From Mya arenaria (taxonomy: Eukaryota; Mollusca; Bivalvia; Myida; Myidae), in NCBI RefSeq assembly GCF_026914265.1, contig NC_069128.1, positions 28,835,960 to 28,899,959 on the forward strand: 64,000 bases of DNA, read 5' to 3'. Below the pieces are notes generated by a model, which did no database searches, had not been told where the DNA came from, and was given only the letters and a program-made list of their open reading frames with translations. The position numbers and the translations under genes were made by a program. This document shows positions 1 to 11,120 of the stretch, piece by piece. How positions within the stretch are numbered: position 1 is the first letter of the stretch; each line of letters opens with the position of its first letter.

Positions 1-1678
1 ATAAATCAAATGTAGTTTGAAGTTTCTGTTTTTCTTCACCACTAATAATTTTTTTTATCATCAGTCTGACACTGTATATGCCGAGGAAAAGGTGACCACT
101 GTAAATTTTCTATTCTTGAAAGTAATTTTACTTTTCTTTTGTGAACTCGGGTTGAGTTTATGCCATTCTAAAAGCATAAAGAGAAAAAAATATAAAACTA
201 CCAGTTTAAGGGAAATCATATGCATAACAACACAAAATGCGTAGATATAAATTACGCCACTTTGAGTTTTCATATAATAATTATGAAAAGATATGGTTTA
301 AGCAAATATTCAAGCAAAAATATACTCACCAGAGTAGAGTTTGCCATATAAGATCAAAATTAATACTTGAACGTTGTTGATGGTGAAAGGTTGTTTTGTG
401 AAAACTAAGTAAAAACTCGCTCATTATATGCAAGATTGAGTAAAAGTTTGACCTTGACATGATCGTGAGCATGCGCAGTCGAACCTAGCTTGGATGTTCT
501 TAATTCTTGACTAGGGTGATGACGTAGTTTGACCTTCTGATCAACTGATCAATGTATGGCCTACATTTACGAGCATGCGCAATCGTAGCCTAAATTGGAT
601 GTTTTCAATTATTGACTAGGGTGATGACGTAGTTTGACCTACTGATCCGGTTTGGTGAGTGAACCCATCGAAAGCACCTTGACCCGCATTGATCTAGATA
701 ATGACATTGGCTGACGTACTGACATCAATCTGAGACAAAACCTCCTGGAACCTCCTCTAGTGACTTATTTTGATACTACTAATATAATAGTCTCGCAGCC
801 AATCGCCGTCGGCAATGTTTCCATTTTGTTAAAAGGTAGTAAAATTGCAAAGATAATCCCACCAGTGTCAAATAGATTCATATCGTTCATAATATATCAG
901 AGTCCAGCGCATATGGTAATGGTTGTTCTTTACCTCAATATCTGCCCATGGTTTTCTTCGATTGTCATCGATTCAAAATGAATTAAACATACGACCGTCA
1001 CGATCATACACTTGGTAATGCTATCCACGGAGATAACTCATTGATTGAACACTGGAAAATAGATTTATGTCAGTATTCCCACCCTCCCTCGCAAGGCCTA
1101 ATACGGTTGAAACCGCCTGGCTCGTCGAGGTTTAGCCATCTGATCGGATGGAGGTGGATTTTGCCCACCCACGGATAACGTCGTCCGATCCTCAGGAACA
1201 CCTCCCTTATACGGATGATCTAATGCCGCCTAATGATCCTTAAAAAATAAATAAAAAAAATCTTATTATAATGATAAGAATCCAAACAATGCGATATAAA
1301 TATTTCTTATTTAGACATAAACATTTGTTTACGTCTGCTTATATACATAATTCATAATTATATAAAGAAAACAATAAACATTAACCAAACTCAGCGTTAG
1401 CATAACCTCATGGTGACGTATTTTAGGGCATATGTTTAAATCAGAAATTGTTTCGTGGAATGTCCCCAGAATTCGTCTAAAATTTTCGTTCTGAGCCAGT
1501 AGTCCATCTTTCTGAATGTTATAATCTCTCCACGATTATATTCAACTCAACAATCAGTACATCCTTTCAGGCGGAAACTTTATACAATAGAACTTTATGA
1601 TAACATGACTTTTATTATGTTTGGTGTTTTTGTTTGTGTATACAGTTATTAATAAAAACATTATAAATCTGAACCTAC
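1..1678. other. intergenic stretch with short local duplications
   Basis: I see no convincing gene here. A segment of about 65 bases starting with GCATGCGCAGTCG near 470 is repeated near 576, and both copies end in the same GACGTAGTTTGACC string. A segment of about 85 bases at 858-940, starting CCCACCAGTGTCAAATAG, recurs with few differences at 1978-2060. These are local repeats of unknown origin. Confidence 0.5.
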
Positions 1679-1834
1679 CTCGCTGAATTGATATCATTCG
1701 ACAGTCATCATTGTCATCGTCGTTTATCAATTTCTCATACTGTGGCTTTTCTGACTCAGATAACTGCTTTTTAGCTTGTAGTTTCTCTTGCAGTTTCGCA
1801 TAATTACTTGTCAATCTCAAAACATGGGTTTTCA
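1679..1834 (-). CDS. candidate internal exon, hydrophilic protein
   Basis: I do not recognise this protein. The reading frame is open for 52 codons between a possible acceptor (pyrimidine-rich ...TTTGTTTAG) and a good donor (GAG|GTAGGTTC). Both junctions are phase 1, as expected of a symmetrical exon. The product is rich in Lys, Glu and Gln, with a heptad-like stretch (KLQEKLQAKKQL), then an acidic run (NDDDNDD). No partner exons were found with confidence, so it may be a lone exon relic. Confidence 0.3.
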
Positions 1835-2420
1835 CTAAACAAACTCAACGCTTTGTTTTGTTTGTTAATCACTTGCGATTGTAAGTCAACTACATCTGAC
1901 TTTAACTTATTGCATTGAGCATGCAACGTCTGCCGTGAGGTTTCACGTCTGCAAGGTCTTCGGTCTGCCGTGTTATCCCACCAGTGTCAAATAGATTCAT
2001 ATCGTTCATAATATATCAGAGTCCAGCACATATGGTAATGATTGTTCATTACTTCAACTGCCCATGGTTGTCTTCGATCGTCATCGATCCAATATAAAAA
2101 CTCAACACTTTGATTTGTTTGTTAATCACATGCACTTTTACGAGTCGATTATCTTAGATGGTATAGCCTATGAACTCGGTTAATGTATTGACGCAGTATA
2201 AAATTAAATATGTATATATGTTAAGTGTACTTAACCCATGAGTGTATGTTAACTGTTATTTCCAAAAACGTTCTAAAAACGTTCTCACAGACAACTATTT
2301 TCCCATTCATTTAGATAAACAAAAGTTTAGGTTTATAATGATATTTTATTTAGAAAAAACAATAAAACAACATAGGATATATATCCACATATATATTCAT
2401 ACATAAGAAAATGATATGTA

Positions 2421-2769
2421 TTATTGCTTGAAATGTCCAATTGTTTTATAGATCACTTCGAAAGTTATTTTTTGTTTAAAATCCCTCTGCTGAATGCCAA
2501 TCCGTTTGGAAGCTTTTGCTGCCTTTGCATCGAGCTGTTTACAACGTAGTGTAAAAAAGTTCAGAACATAATCCCCAATGGACCACGACATCAGTTCCAA
2601 TCTATTCAGCGCTCCAAAAGTTGTTCTTGAATTTGAATTGTTCAGAAAACTGATGAGCTCGTCAGTTAACTTTTCGCACCTCAGAAAGTCAAAAGCGAAA
2701 AGTAGAAAAGCTAAGCTAAATAACTTAAACATGTCAACAACACAAGCCTCAGGATCACCTAACACCTGA
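2421..2769 (-). CDS. candidate terminal exon, unknown protein
   Basis: I do not recognise this product. A strong acceptor (CTACTTTCTTCAG) is followed by an open frame of about 115 codons ending in a TAA stop. The first part holds a hydrophobic helix (MFKLFSLAFLLFAFDFL). The rest is amphipathic and basic, ending TIGHFKQ. Residue use is diverse rather than repeat-like, which favours real coding. No upstream exon was identified, and no start codon with a good context supports an intronless gene. It could be the last exon of a gene or a gene relic near the mobile cluster. Confidence 0.35.
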
Positions 2770-3055
2770 AGAAAGTAGTTTACTTCAGCTTAAGAGCTCC
2801 CAACTTCATTATTGAAAAGTTCCATACTCGCATTGTCTAGTATATATTGTCCGTCTTTATACTTATTAGTGTTATACTGAATGCTTAGATCAATAAACTT
2901 GGATCTGCTTGTCAATGTCCTTTTTGTACAATCCATGTTTGATATTAAGTATAAATTGATTTCTTTGATATTTTAAAGTGTAATGGTACTTCAGTTTTAT
3001 TTTTTTGCAATGGCTTTTTGAGAGAACCCTTAAACAAGATCCAGATTCCTTCCTC

Positions 3056-3215
3056 TATCACTCAGAGGGCCTCCTGACCCCCCTCCACAAACTTCCTTAG
3101 TCACTCCATGGGCCTCCTGATACCCTCTTCAAACCTCTGGAGTCACTCCGAGGGCCTTCTAATACCCTCCTCAAACCCCCGGAGTCACTCCGAGGACCGT
3201 CTTACCCTTCCTTGA
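3056..3215. repeat. about 60-bp tandem repeat, three copies
   Basis: Three imperfect units follow one another, each containing 'ggagtcactccgagggcc' or a close variant and a C-rich CCTCCTCAAACC block. No coding is apparent. Confidence 0.6.
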
Positions 3216-3595
3216 GCCTCGTTTCCCGTTGGAAGGTAATAAATAAAGATGGCGGACTTATAAAGATATAGAAGGGTTCAACATAGCGCATCTTTTCTGT
3301 ATAGCCACACCTGACTATAATACGCTATATTGAACTATATAAAACGTGAAGCGTGTAACAGACTTGATGTTTCGTATTGTCACACGTATGCATTCCACGA
3401 AACATGTATTGAAGAACCCTAGATCTATCTTTAAGCACTATATATTTATATCAATATGTCTGTTAGGATGACCTCGTTAGAGCAGCACAACATATTTAAC
3501 TTAAATTGCATACATTCGATTTTCTTAATTATTCATTGGATTCAGTTTACATGTAATTAGTCAACGTAGTTCCGGGCCGACGAAAATTTCATATG

Positions 3596-3775
3596 GGAAC
3601 ATGTAGGATCATGTTAATTGTAAGCGAGACCTGATTGGTTGAACTCTTTTTTAGACTTCTTCATTCTTTACATTTAGGTACCCCCCCCCCCCATGTAGGG
3701 TTATGTGATCTGTAAGCGAGACCTGATTGGTTTACCCTTTTCTTTAGACGTGTCCATTCTATAGCTTTAGGAAAA
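3596..3775. repeat. about 108-bp direct duplication
   Basis: The string TGTAAGCGAGACCTGATTGG and its flanks occur twice (near 3620 and 3712), separated by a poly-C tract of 14 bases. Each copy begins with CATGTAGG and continues into a T-rich segment ending in TTTAGAC. Confidence 0.6.
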
Positions 3776-3976
3776 TCAGAAAACCAAAACAGAAGGTAAA
3801 TTGATATTTTTTGTCTTCAAGTAAGAACTAAGAAAATATGCAGTATCAGTATTATAAGAACAGGTATAAAATACAACAAAAATATGTGAGCGTTGAGTTT
3901 ATCAAATAGCATGGATGTGTTCGATTGAAACAATCAGACGGAGATCGCTTGATTGCTAGCAGAGTTTTAATTCACG

Positions 3977-4198
3977 ATGGTCGGAAGTATTATAGACATT
4001 TCTCGCTATTGGCTCTCTATATTTTTCACCAAGAAATGGCAAGCAATGTTGTACAAGGATATAATCAGCACAGTTCGCTTCATTTTAAAATTGATAACAA
4101 TAGTCAAACTAGGATTGAAAAAAGAAGTCGAAACACCTGTCGAAAAGGCACATTTACAGCAATCTGGTTACGGGCGCAGACTTAAACGCATATTATAG
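3977..4198 (+). CDS. small hypothetical protein, 73 aa
   Basis: An ATG-initiated frame of 73 codons. The N-terminal two thirds form an amphipathic or membrane-leaning helix (SIIDISRYWLSIFF, then FILKLITIVKLGL). The C-terminal end is basic (GYGRRLKRIL). I do not recognise it. It lies next to, and on the opposite strand from, the zinc-finger ORFs of the mobile-element-like cluster, so it may be a small membrane protein of that element. A chance frame is the main alternative. Confidence 0.3.
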   Translation: MVGSIIDISRYWLSIFFTKKWQAMLYKDIISTVRFILKLITIVKLGLKKEVETPVEKAHLQQSGYGRRLKRIL

Positions 4199-4872
4199 AT
4201 ATAGTGTTGCAGATATCAAAGGCGAAGAAGGATTTGCACTGTTGCAGATGACATGTGTTAGTAAACGCATATAACATAGAGATATAAAAATAGAACATAA
4301 CCAGTCCTGTAGACATACAAGCTGGGTAATAAAATGTCATCGAGAATATTACTTATGTAATATGTATGAATTGTAACCAGATATAAAACTTACTTGATTA
4401 AATTTGGTAGTAATTGTAGTTTTAAACCTAATGCTCAGTACAATGAAATGAGTTCATTATTTGGACAGTTGAGATGTTTAATTTTAAGCACACCTTTTTA
4501 CAATCTATATGACTGAATACAATATCAACATAATATTTTAATGCAATCATTATTATTTTTAACTGATCTGGCGGCGTCGAAGATACCCAGCATCAACATT
4601 TGTCTTGTTTCTATATGGAAAACGCTAAAAACATAAATAAAACTACAACTAAAACACACAACAACAACTCCGTTTCGTATTATAAGACATTTTATTTTAC
4701 ATCATTACAGACATTTATTTTACTTAAAAACAAGTACGTGTTGCAAAACTATCAGATACAATTGTGTTATGGAATTAAATGGCGTCTGTATTCTGCATTG
4801 TGTAAGGATTGAAAACAAATAAATTCCAAAAGCACTCTAGTCCGAACGAATTAAAGTATCTTTAAATGATTT

Positions 4873-5469
4873 TCACTGTTTTGTTTCTTCCTCTTGCTCT
4901 GCATCCAACTGAGGAACGTCGTAACTGTCCAAGACCTTATCGAACAGAAATCTCCGCTTAAGGATGGCGTACTTTACGGCTTCCTGTTCGTCGTAGTCCT
5001 CTGTGTCTTTAAGTTGATTAACTGTTTTCTTTATGGTTTTATAGATGGTATCTCGCTTGATAGAGTCAAACCACATCAACTTTGCCCCAAAACTATTCAT
5101 CAGGGCCTTTCTGTAAGTACCTAGCATATTCTCAAAGACATCCTTCTTGGCTTCGCTTTCACTAAGGTCGGTATTATCCTGCATAAGTTCACGCACTTCC
5201 TCCTCGTACTGCGATTGACACTCTTGAAAAGCCTCATGGACAACCTCTTGCCAAGGATCAATACCCGAAGAGTTCTCCGAGGTTACAGACATGTCGTCGT
5301 CGCTGTTATCAGACTCGTTTTCATCAACAGATCCAAAAATATCCTCTCGATCAGTAACGTCAGACATAGCGTCTTCATCCGAATCTTCGTTTGAATGCAC
5401 AGACCTTTTATGTCGCAACATATTATCGCGTCTTCCGAAACTTTTCAAACAAAGATCACACTGGTGCAT
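4873..5469 (-). CDS. C2H2 zinc-finger protein, acidic middle, helical C-terminus
   Basis: The ATG at 5469 is chosen because the zinc finger begins immediately (MHQCDLC). This gives 198 residues. One C2H2 finger (C-x2-C-x12-H-x4-H) occupies about residues 4-26. A Ser/Asp/Glu-rich acidic stretch follows (about 27-75), then a charged, helix-rich C-terminal region with IYKTIKKTVNQLKD. Proteins with one N-terminal C2H2 finger of the type SFGRRDNMLRHKR often accompany Polinton/Maverick-type polymerase genes in invertebrates. That is family recollection, and a polymerase fragment does lie 5 kb away. DNA binding is likely; the role is unknown. It is intact and in line with the two ORFs upstream on the same strand. 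Confidence 0.7.
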   Translation of the reverse strand: MHQCDLCLKSFGRRDNMLRHKRSVHSNEDSDEDAMSDVTDREDIFGSVDENESDNSDDDMSVTSENSSGIDPWQEVVHEAFQECQSQYEEEVRELMQDNTDLSESEAKKDVFENMLGTYRKALMNSFGAKLMWFDSIKRDTIYKTIKKTVNQLKDTEDYDEQEAVKYAILKRRFLFDKVLDSYDVPQLDAEQEEETKQ

Positions 5470-5523
5470 CGCAACAAAATCCTTAAGCGCTAATGAGGAG
5501 GAGAGTGAGTGAAACATTCAGCT

Positions 5524-5883
5524 TTATACCTGCCCGATGGTAACGATGTTTTCGGACTTTTCTGAAGTTTGTCTCGGCGTTTTCTGTCTAGATGGTGCCA
5601 CCTTTCTAGGTTTCTTGTTGCCATTATTACCGATAACACCCGCACTGAGCACTTTGCCCTTTCGTTTGTTGTTGGCTTCTTTCATTCTTTGTAATTCCAA
5701 GTCAATCCAAGTCCCTTTAGGTTTCGACTGACGGTCAAGTATGCTTTTGGCGATAGCTGTCGTCTGTTCAGCCGGGAGAACCATCCGTATATACATTTTG
5801 GAGAGAGGCTCATGTCTGTTTCGAGAGGCACTGCTTTTTAATTTACTCCTCATCTTATATTTTCGTGTATCCAATAGATCCAT
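5524..5883 (-). CDS. basic hypothetical protein, 119 aa
   Basis: An ATG frame of 119 residues, strongly basic in its second half (NNKRKGKVL, NGNKKPRKVAPSRQK). The first half has a possible folded core (MYIRMVLPAEQTTAIAKSIL, then WIDLELQRMKEAN). It ends 55 bases before the start of the zinc-finger gene on the same strand, as in a compact viral or transposon gene array. The join CAG|GTATAA at its end resembles a donor, but splicing to the CTCATTAG acceptor downstream would not keep the frame, so I treat it as a separate gene. Function unknown; nucleic-acid binding is a guess from charge. Confidence 0.55.
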   Translation of the reverse strand: MDLLDTRKYKMRSKLKSSASRNRHEPLSKMYIRMVLPAEQTTAIAKSILDRQSKPKGTWIDLELQRMKEANNKRKGKVLSAGVIGNNGNKKPRKVAPSRQKTPRQTSEKSENIVTIGQV

Positions 5884-5974
5884 TTTTTACCAATAATGTA
5901 CGACTTGACTACTTGTCATCCAAACACTCACTGAGGTTGAAAACTTCACGACACTTGATTTTATAGTAGCATCA

Positions 5975-6187
5975 TTAACCGCGCGGGTTTGTACCAAGTC
6001 TTTTCTTCAAATGCAACAAAAATGTTTTCCGATTCTGAAACGTTTGCTCGCAGCATATACATGTGTAGGAATAATACGCGCAGGTATGCCATACTCGTAA
6101 ATGGTGCAACAGATTCCTCCAGGAAAAGAAAAAGTACCTACATTTGAGGCACGAATATAGACGAATTTCGTTCTCGTTTGGTTCCAT
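5975..6187 (-). CDS. small two-finger C2H2-like protein, 70 aa
   Basis: Starts at the ATG at 6187. Finger 1 is complete: C13-x2-C16-x12-H29-x4-H34. Finger 2 has C43-x2-C46-x12-H59 but lacks the last histidine. The motif C-x2-C-R-[KY]-[FYH]-F around finger 1 resembles the second Cys pair of the zinc-ribbon ORFs at 16.7 and 12.4 kb, suggesting a distant shared origin. It is the first of three same-strand small genes. It may be full length or a remnant of a larger finger protein. Confidence 0.55.
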   Translation of the reverse strand: MEPNENEIRLYSCLKCRYFFFSWRNLLHHLRVWHTCAYYSYTCICCEQTFQNRKTFLLHLKKRLGTNPRG

Positions 6188-6388
6188 TATAAATGCAGAT
6201 CTGTCAACGGTATTTCGCCGTACACTGACTTTAATTCGACACAAGTATATTTGTTAAAGGAATGCGTACAATGCAACCCTCACGTTTCTCAAATGCTTGG
6301 AAAACACTACTAGAAACTCATTATAGCTTCCTCGTCACACCTCCCTACCTCCTAAATCCTCGTCAATCCCTCCTGTCTCCTGTTGTAT

Positions 6389-6481
6389 TTGAGGTACATA
6401 CGCATTGATAGGGTGGAAGAAGACTCTGAAAAAGAACAAGAACCTATAAGTAAAAGGACAAGAGCTAAAACTCCAAAGTGA
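6389..6481 (+). CDS. possible C-terminal exon with basic SKRTRAKT tail
   Basis: An open plus-strand frame ends in an acidic stretch (RVEEDSEKEQE) followed by PISKRTRAKTPK and a TGA stop. The same ending pattern, S-[KQ]-R-T-R-[AS]-K-T, closes another plus-strand frame at 17,770. That shared ending is the reason to list it. No start or clear upstream exon is visible. Unknown protein. Confidence 0.3.
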   Translation: MRYIRIDRVEEDSEKEQEPISKRTRAKTPK

Positions 6482-7003
6482 TTTGCATATTAAGATTAAT
6501 TGAAAATCACAGAAACAGACAGTAAATTTTCTGATACATTTATTAAATGTAAAAAGTTATTTCGTAAAACTTAAGTACAATATTACATTAATACACGCAA
6601 CATGTTTATTTATCAAAAATAAACCGATAATAAGCTCAATTCAAGTTAGTTGTCTTACGCGGTGTCACAGATTTTCTCTGCTCGAAAAGGGATATCACTC
6701 AGAAAATTGTCAATTCAAATCAAACGCCAATGTAACTATTGACTGCTTCTCTAGTCAGTTACCTTTCGTGATCGTTTATTTAGGTTTAAAAAATAAAATT
6801 ATTAGTTGTATTATTTTGTTCCTATTGATAGTTTTTTTCATTAGTGTTATTTCTGTTGTTATACATATGCATAGTTACAGTGTTAGTTCTAACTTGCTCT
6901 TGATTTAATCGTGTATTCATGTATGATCCATTTTTTTTTTTTTTTTTTTTAACTGAAAACTAATTTTGAACTTCTATTTTCAATATAACATGATGTTACT
7001 TAC

Positions 7004-8064
7004 CGGATAGACATTTCGGGTTTTGTTCTTCTGGATACTGCAATAGAATCACATTTCATGTATTTTATATTTGTGGATGTAAAAATAATTATCATAGGTA
7101 TTTTTACTTTTGATAACCTTATTTTATGCGGTTTCATATCTATTCTGTTTTTAATATAATCTCATATACTACCTCATATATTTTGTATGTCGTATATATT
7201 CTACCCCATATATCCCATCATATATTTTTTGCATGTCAACATTTTACCTCATAGCATTGTCATGTTCATTTTACATCCTTTACCAATGTAAATATTTTTT
7301 CATTAATTCTAAAATCAATCACATCCATTTTTGTCAATGTTCTATCAATAACAGTATTATTCGGTATAAAAGGGTATTTTTTAAAACAAAAGTTTATTGT
7401 CACGTTAATGTTTGTTGACTGTTTTTAAGTTTGATTTAAGTTGTTGTATTTAAAAAGATGTTATATTTCCTAAAGGTATCATCCTTAATAAAAATATTTA
7501 AAAAACCCACCTCTCCTTTTCCCTTTCAGTTTCCATATATTGTTGAATCCCCAATAATTGAGATCTCACGGTTTCTAACTGAAAAACAAGAGCAATAAAC
7601 ATTAAGAATCTGGTTGTGGTTTGTGAAACAATTTCCTACTTGTAAATTTAAATTGATCAATGTGTGTGTATTCGAATGCATTATGGCTTAATTCTGTCTT
7701 GACATAACAAATTGGGTTTTCAAATGTCACACATGAAGTAAAATAAAAATAACTTGAAATTGTTAAATAATTCAGTAAAGCAAATTATAATCACAAAGTC
7801 GGTTCAATAACAGCAAAATCAACTTACTTGTTCAATTATTGTTCCTTGCTGTTGTAAAACAGCATTTTGTTCTTTTAAAGAACCAATCTCTCTTTCTAAG
7901 GCAGCATTCTAAAAAAGTTACAATAAAAAGCTTACAACTTAAAGAGGCAAACCACCAAATACCAAATCGGGTAAAAAAAAAAAGATAAACATATCAAAAT
8001 TCCCACAAATTTAATATCATCATATTAGGTATACTAAAACTAGCTTAGTAAGTAATTGTCTTTC

Positions 8065-8099
<35 letters not shown>

Positions 8100-8243
8100 T
8101 AAAGGATATTTTAATTCTAATATAATAAATAAGTTGATAAATCGTAAAAAAAACAAAAAACACACCTTGTGGCAAAGCAGGCTGTTTTCCACCTGGCACT
8201 TTAAAAGCTGTGTTAACACGATGCTAAAATGTTGGTTAGCCAT
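7004..8243 (-). CDS. spliced coiled-coil protein (partial model)
   Basis: Four exons are supported: 8166-8243 (ATG, 26 codons), 7828-7908 (27 codons), 7511-7578 and 7004-7037. Phases agree throughout (0, 0, 2, then back to 0). Donors are GTGTGT, GTAAGT, GTGGGT and GTAAGT, and acceptors are pyrimidine-rich. Exon 1 starts MANQHFSIVL and is amphipathic. Exons 2 and 3 form a heptad-like coiled coil (LEREIGSLKEQNAVLQQQ, then LETVRSQLLGIQQYMETERE). Exon 4 is basic (QKNKTRNVYP). The final exon with the stop was not found. Two related copies of exon 1 and its upstream DNA occur at 10.25-12.3 kb and again at 19.1-21.2 kb. Likely a structural or oligomerising protein of the element; family not recognised. 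Confidence 0.55.
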
Positions 8244-8249
8244 CCTCAC

Positions 8250-9330
8250 TTAACAAAGGTTAAATGTACACTGATGAAAATATATAGGTTAAAAATCATA
8301 AATGGGAGACATCCAGTAACCATAACACAATTTTATTTTTCAATTAAAAAAGGGTTATCATAGTGACTTTTCAAAATGATGGTATGTTAAAATGTAATAC
8401 TTTCATATCTAACGAAGATGTTTAATTTTCATGGTAATGTAATGTTTAAATTATACCATATAATGTTTAATTTATACAATTTTATTTAATGATATAATAA
8501 CGCTTTTCATAAACAGTAATATAATTTACATATATTTCTGATTTGGAACTCAGATTAGTAATGATACATGACCCACAATTATTATGAATGTCAGTATCGC
8601 TATTTCATAAATTATTTTTATAATACAAGTCATTTCCAAAAACGTGTGAAATATCAGATAATATTTAAATTATTTTAATAGTAGGTCGAATATACTTTTA
8701 TAAGTATGTCATGTCTAACACGCACTTGTATAACCAAAACAAGTTTAGTTTGAGCTGTTTTTATTAAGTAAATACAAACCTTTTAAAACATATGTAAGCA
8801 CATATACAAAACACAATAATGCACACATATTAATAGGTATAACTAAGCATTTCATTAAAAACAAAATTGAAAAACTAAAAGCTTATATAATGTTTCTCTT
8901 CTTATGAGTAAGTAAAGTGAAAATAATGCTCTAAAAACAAGACACATGTACTGGTATGTAAAAGTTATTTCCCATACACCAAATATTGTGTTTATACTGA
9001 CACCGCGTAGTACTGACGATAGATCAAACTCGGCATCAATGAAGCCAAAACATAAACAACCGTTTCATTTATAAAAAAACAATGACTAAACCATATCATA
9101 TCACCCGTAACGGCTCTCGACAAAAGTACGCCCCCTCCCCCATCTTCATATGACACACTAAACCGAAAACCCATAGTTCACAGGTACATCACTCTTGTAT
9201 ACACCTATGTACTCCATTGTACGAGTTATTTCCCATAGACCATATACGATAGCAAAAAGCTAAGATTGCTCCCCAGCAAAAGGAGCTAAATCTTATTTTT
9301 ACTAAGATTGCTCCACCTAGTTTTATACTA
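8250..9330. repeat. duplicated 5' flank of the coiled-coil gene
   Basis: About 1.05 kb upstream (minus-strand sense) of the coiled-coil gene matches 11,200-12,310 and 20,080-21,200 over its whole length with scattered differences. Shared landmarks are 'aaccataacacaattttatt', 'cttttcataaac' and the 'aaagattgctcc' pairs near the end. No gene is seen in it. It would contain the promoter if the gene is expressed. Confidence 0.65.
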
Positions 9331-9992
9331 CTATTACCTTATTTTTAGTCCTGTGATGTTCTTTCTTTTGCTGCTTAATAGCTGTAAAATAATTTAATAC
9401 TGTAAAACGTTCATACAATATATTAATGTGTTGCATGAATGTTGTAAAATTATATCCTATATCACATAGAATAACATTTTTTAAATCATTACAGACTAAT
9501 ACATGTAGAATAACTTTGTTGTGTAAAAAAATAGGAAATGGTGGTTTGTATTATTGTACATGCTATAATTAAATGTCATCAGCATAATAAGTAAAATCAC
9601 TTATCAAAGAACTTAATGGTTCATCTAAAAAGTATGTGTCATCAATTCTTTGCACACAAACTGTCGGGTTCATATCATTACTTTATAAAAAACATAGGAC
9701 AGAGTAATAGATTGTATAAAAATTGTTTCTTGATATTTTTTTTATTAAATAACAAATACTGATTGAAATTTTCAAATGTTTTCAGTTACATTTTAGATAT
9801 TGTTTGTAAATAATGGCATGTTTAAATGTTATGTGTTACAAATTGTTTTAAACAACTTTACTGTTTTAGTAACATTAAGGCTTATATTTTAGTAACATTA
9901 AGGCCTATATTTTATAACACAATATGGTTGCTACATTCCAATAAATAATCTTTTGAACACATTCCAAAAAGTGAACTTGTGAAAACACTTAC

Positions 9993-10330
9993 TACTGCTG
10001 TTCCATTTTGTTTATGTTAGATGTAGGCTGGACCCTTACGGTTTGGTTATCAATTTGTTCAACAATGATGTATGGTTCAAGTCGGTTCAATAACAGTGAA
10101 ATCAACTGACTTGTTGAGTTACTGTAACTTGCTGTTGTATTTTGTTCTTTTAACGATGCTAGCTCCGCTTTAAACCCAAAATGAAAACATGACGTAAACG
10201 ATATTTTAATTCTAATATAATAAATAAGTTGATAAATCGTAAAAAAACATCCCTTGTGACAGAGCACGCTATTTTCTACTTGCCACTTCAAAAGTTGCGA
10301 TAGCACAATACTGAAATGCTGGTTAGCCAT
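9993..10330 (-). pseudogene. second coiled-coil gene copy, donor of exon 1 lost
   Basis: The first 26 codons (10,253-10,330) are very close to exon 1 of the gene at 8.24 kb. Where that gene has CACAAG|GTGTGT, this copy reads CACAAGGGATGT, so the normal donor is gone. The former intron is read through in an open frame until a second exon-like part (9,993-10,168). That part contains SLKEQN, then LLLNRLEPYIIVEQIDN, and ends at a TAG overlapping a GTAAGT. A possible third exon lies at 9,345-9,388. The change is present in both 5.6-kb copies, so it is older than the duplication. Confidence 0.5.
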
Positions 10331-10400
10331 CTTTGGTTCACTATCCTTGCCTTACTAAGGTTGCACGTAGACTGATGTAAATATATAGGTAAAAAAAATC
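10260..10400. repeat. left member of 130-140-bp direct repeat flanking the polymerase fragment
   Basis: This segment (coiled-coil exon 1 plus its upstream bases) recurs at 11,120-11,255 in the same orientation, for example 'gctggttagccatctttggt'. The polymerase fragment lies exactly between the two. The same pair exists around the second fragment at 19.1-20.1 kb. Confidence 0.7.
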
Positions 10401-10518
10401 ATAATATATAGGCGGCTACGATGACAACATGAATACCCCATTTATAACAGCCAACTTTGCTTTAAAAAATCCTGGTTTATGGCTCATGGTTTACGGCTCC
10501 TTATTTATGGATCCTGGT

Positions 10519-11120
10519 TTATTTTCTCCCCCCATTTCTTCGAATGAGTAGTACAACGTCCGTTTTCAAGTACAGATCGTGATATTCACCCAACGATGAC
10601 ATGGCAAACCTATGAAACACGGTTCTGGCATGTTCATAGTCCTGCTGAGATATATGTTCCTTCTTGATCGTGGAATAAAACTCTTCTTTAGCAGGTAAAT
10701 CCGACTCATCAAACTTCTGAATGAACTTGGCTTGTTTACACTTGAGATTGCAACTGTTGCAGGCGGGACCGATAATCTCCCCCGTCAGATGGTTATGGTG
10801 CCTGACAATGTTTCCACACCGCTTATCGTTAATGGTGAACGGTTTCTTACACATGCAGCAATGATTAGCGTTGTTTATGAGGTTTTCATGTTCTTTACCA
10901 ATATCCATCGGCTCCACGTGTGATATTATATCTCGTATCTCATCTTGTTCTTTTAACAAACACTCTATCAGCTTTAATCCAGCGTCGTCACCTCTGTATA
11001 CCACAGTCGGTTTGGTATAACGGGTCTCCTCACATATGACCTTGTACCCGAAACCACACACGTCTAGTTTTGTTACCGGTATAGTAGCGGACTGGTCGGG
11101 ATTAGAGGCACATGTCACAT
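10519..11120 (-). pseudogene. type-B DNA polymerase fragment with endonuclease-VII-like HNH insert
   Basis: An open frame encodes part of a protein-primed type-B polymerase of the Polinton/adintovirus kind. It holds a Zn-binding HNH/endonuclease-VII module (CCMCKKPF, then VRHHNHLTG and GPACNSCN), followed by the exonuclease-side signature YEHARTVF and LGEYHDLYLKTDVVLL. In full-length relatives these two parts are separated by a longer stretch, so this fragment carries an in-frame internal deletion. That comparison rests on family knowledge. The 5' end starts inside a coiled-coil exon copy and the 3' end is cut by a small deletion relative to the second copy. No palm domain is present, so it cannot be an active polymerase. 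Confidence 0.8.

Noticed and set aside
5509..5524. Splicing of the basic ORF at 5.5-5.9 kb to the zinc-finger ORF
   Set aside because: Donor-like and acceptor-like sites exist, but the join is out of frame with MHQCDLC.
10732..10923. Plus-strand frame opposite the polymerase fragment (and its copy at 19,628)
   Set aside because: Shadow of the minus-strand HNH coding sequence.
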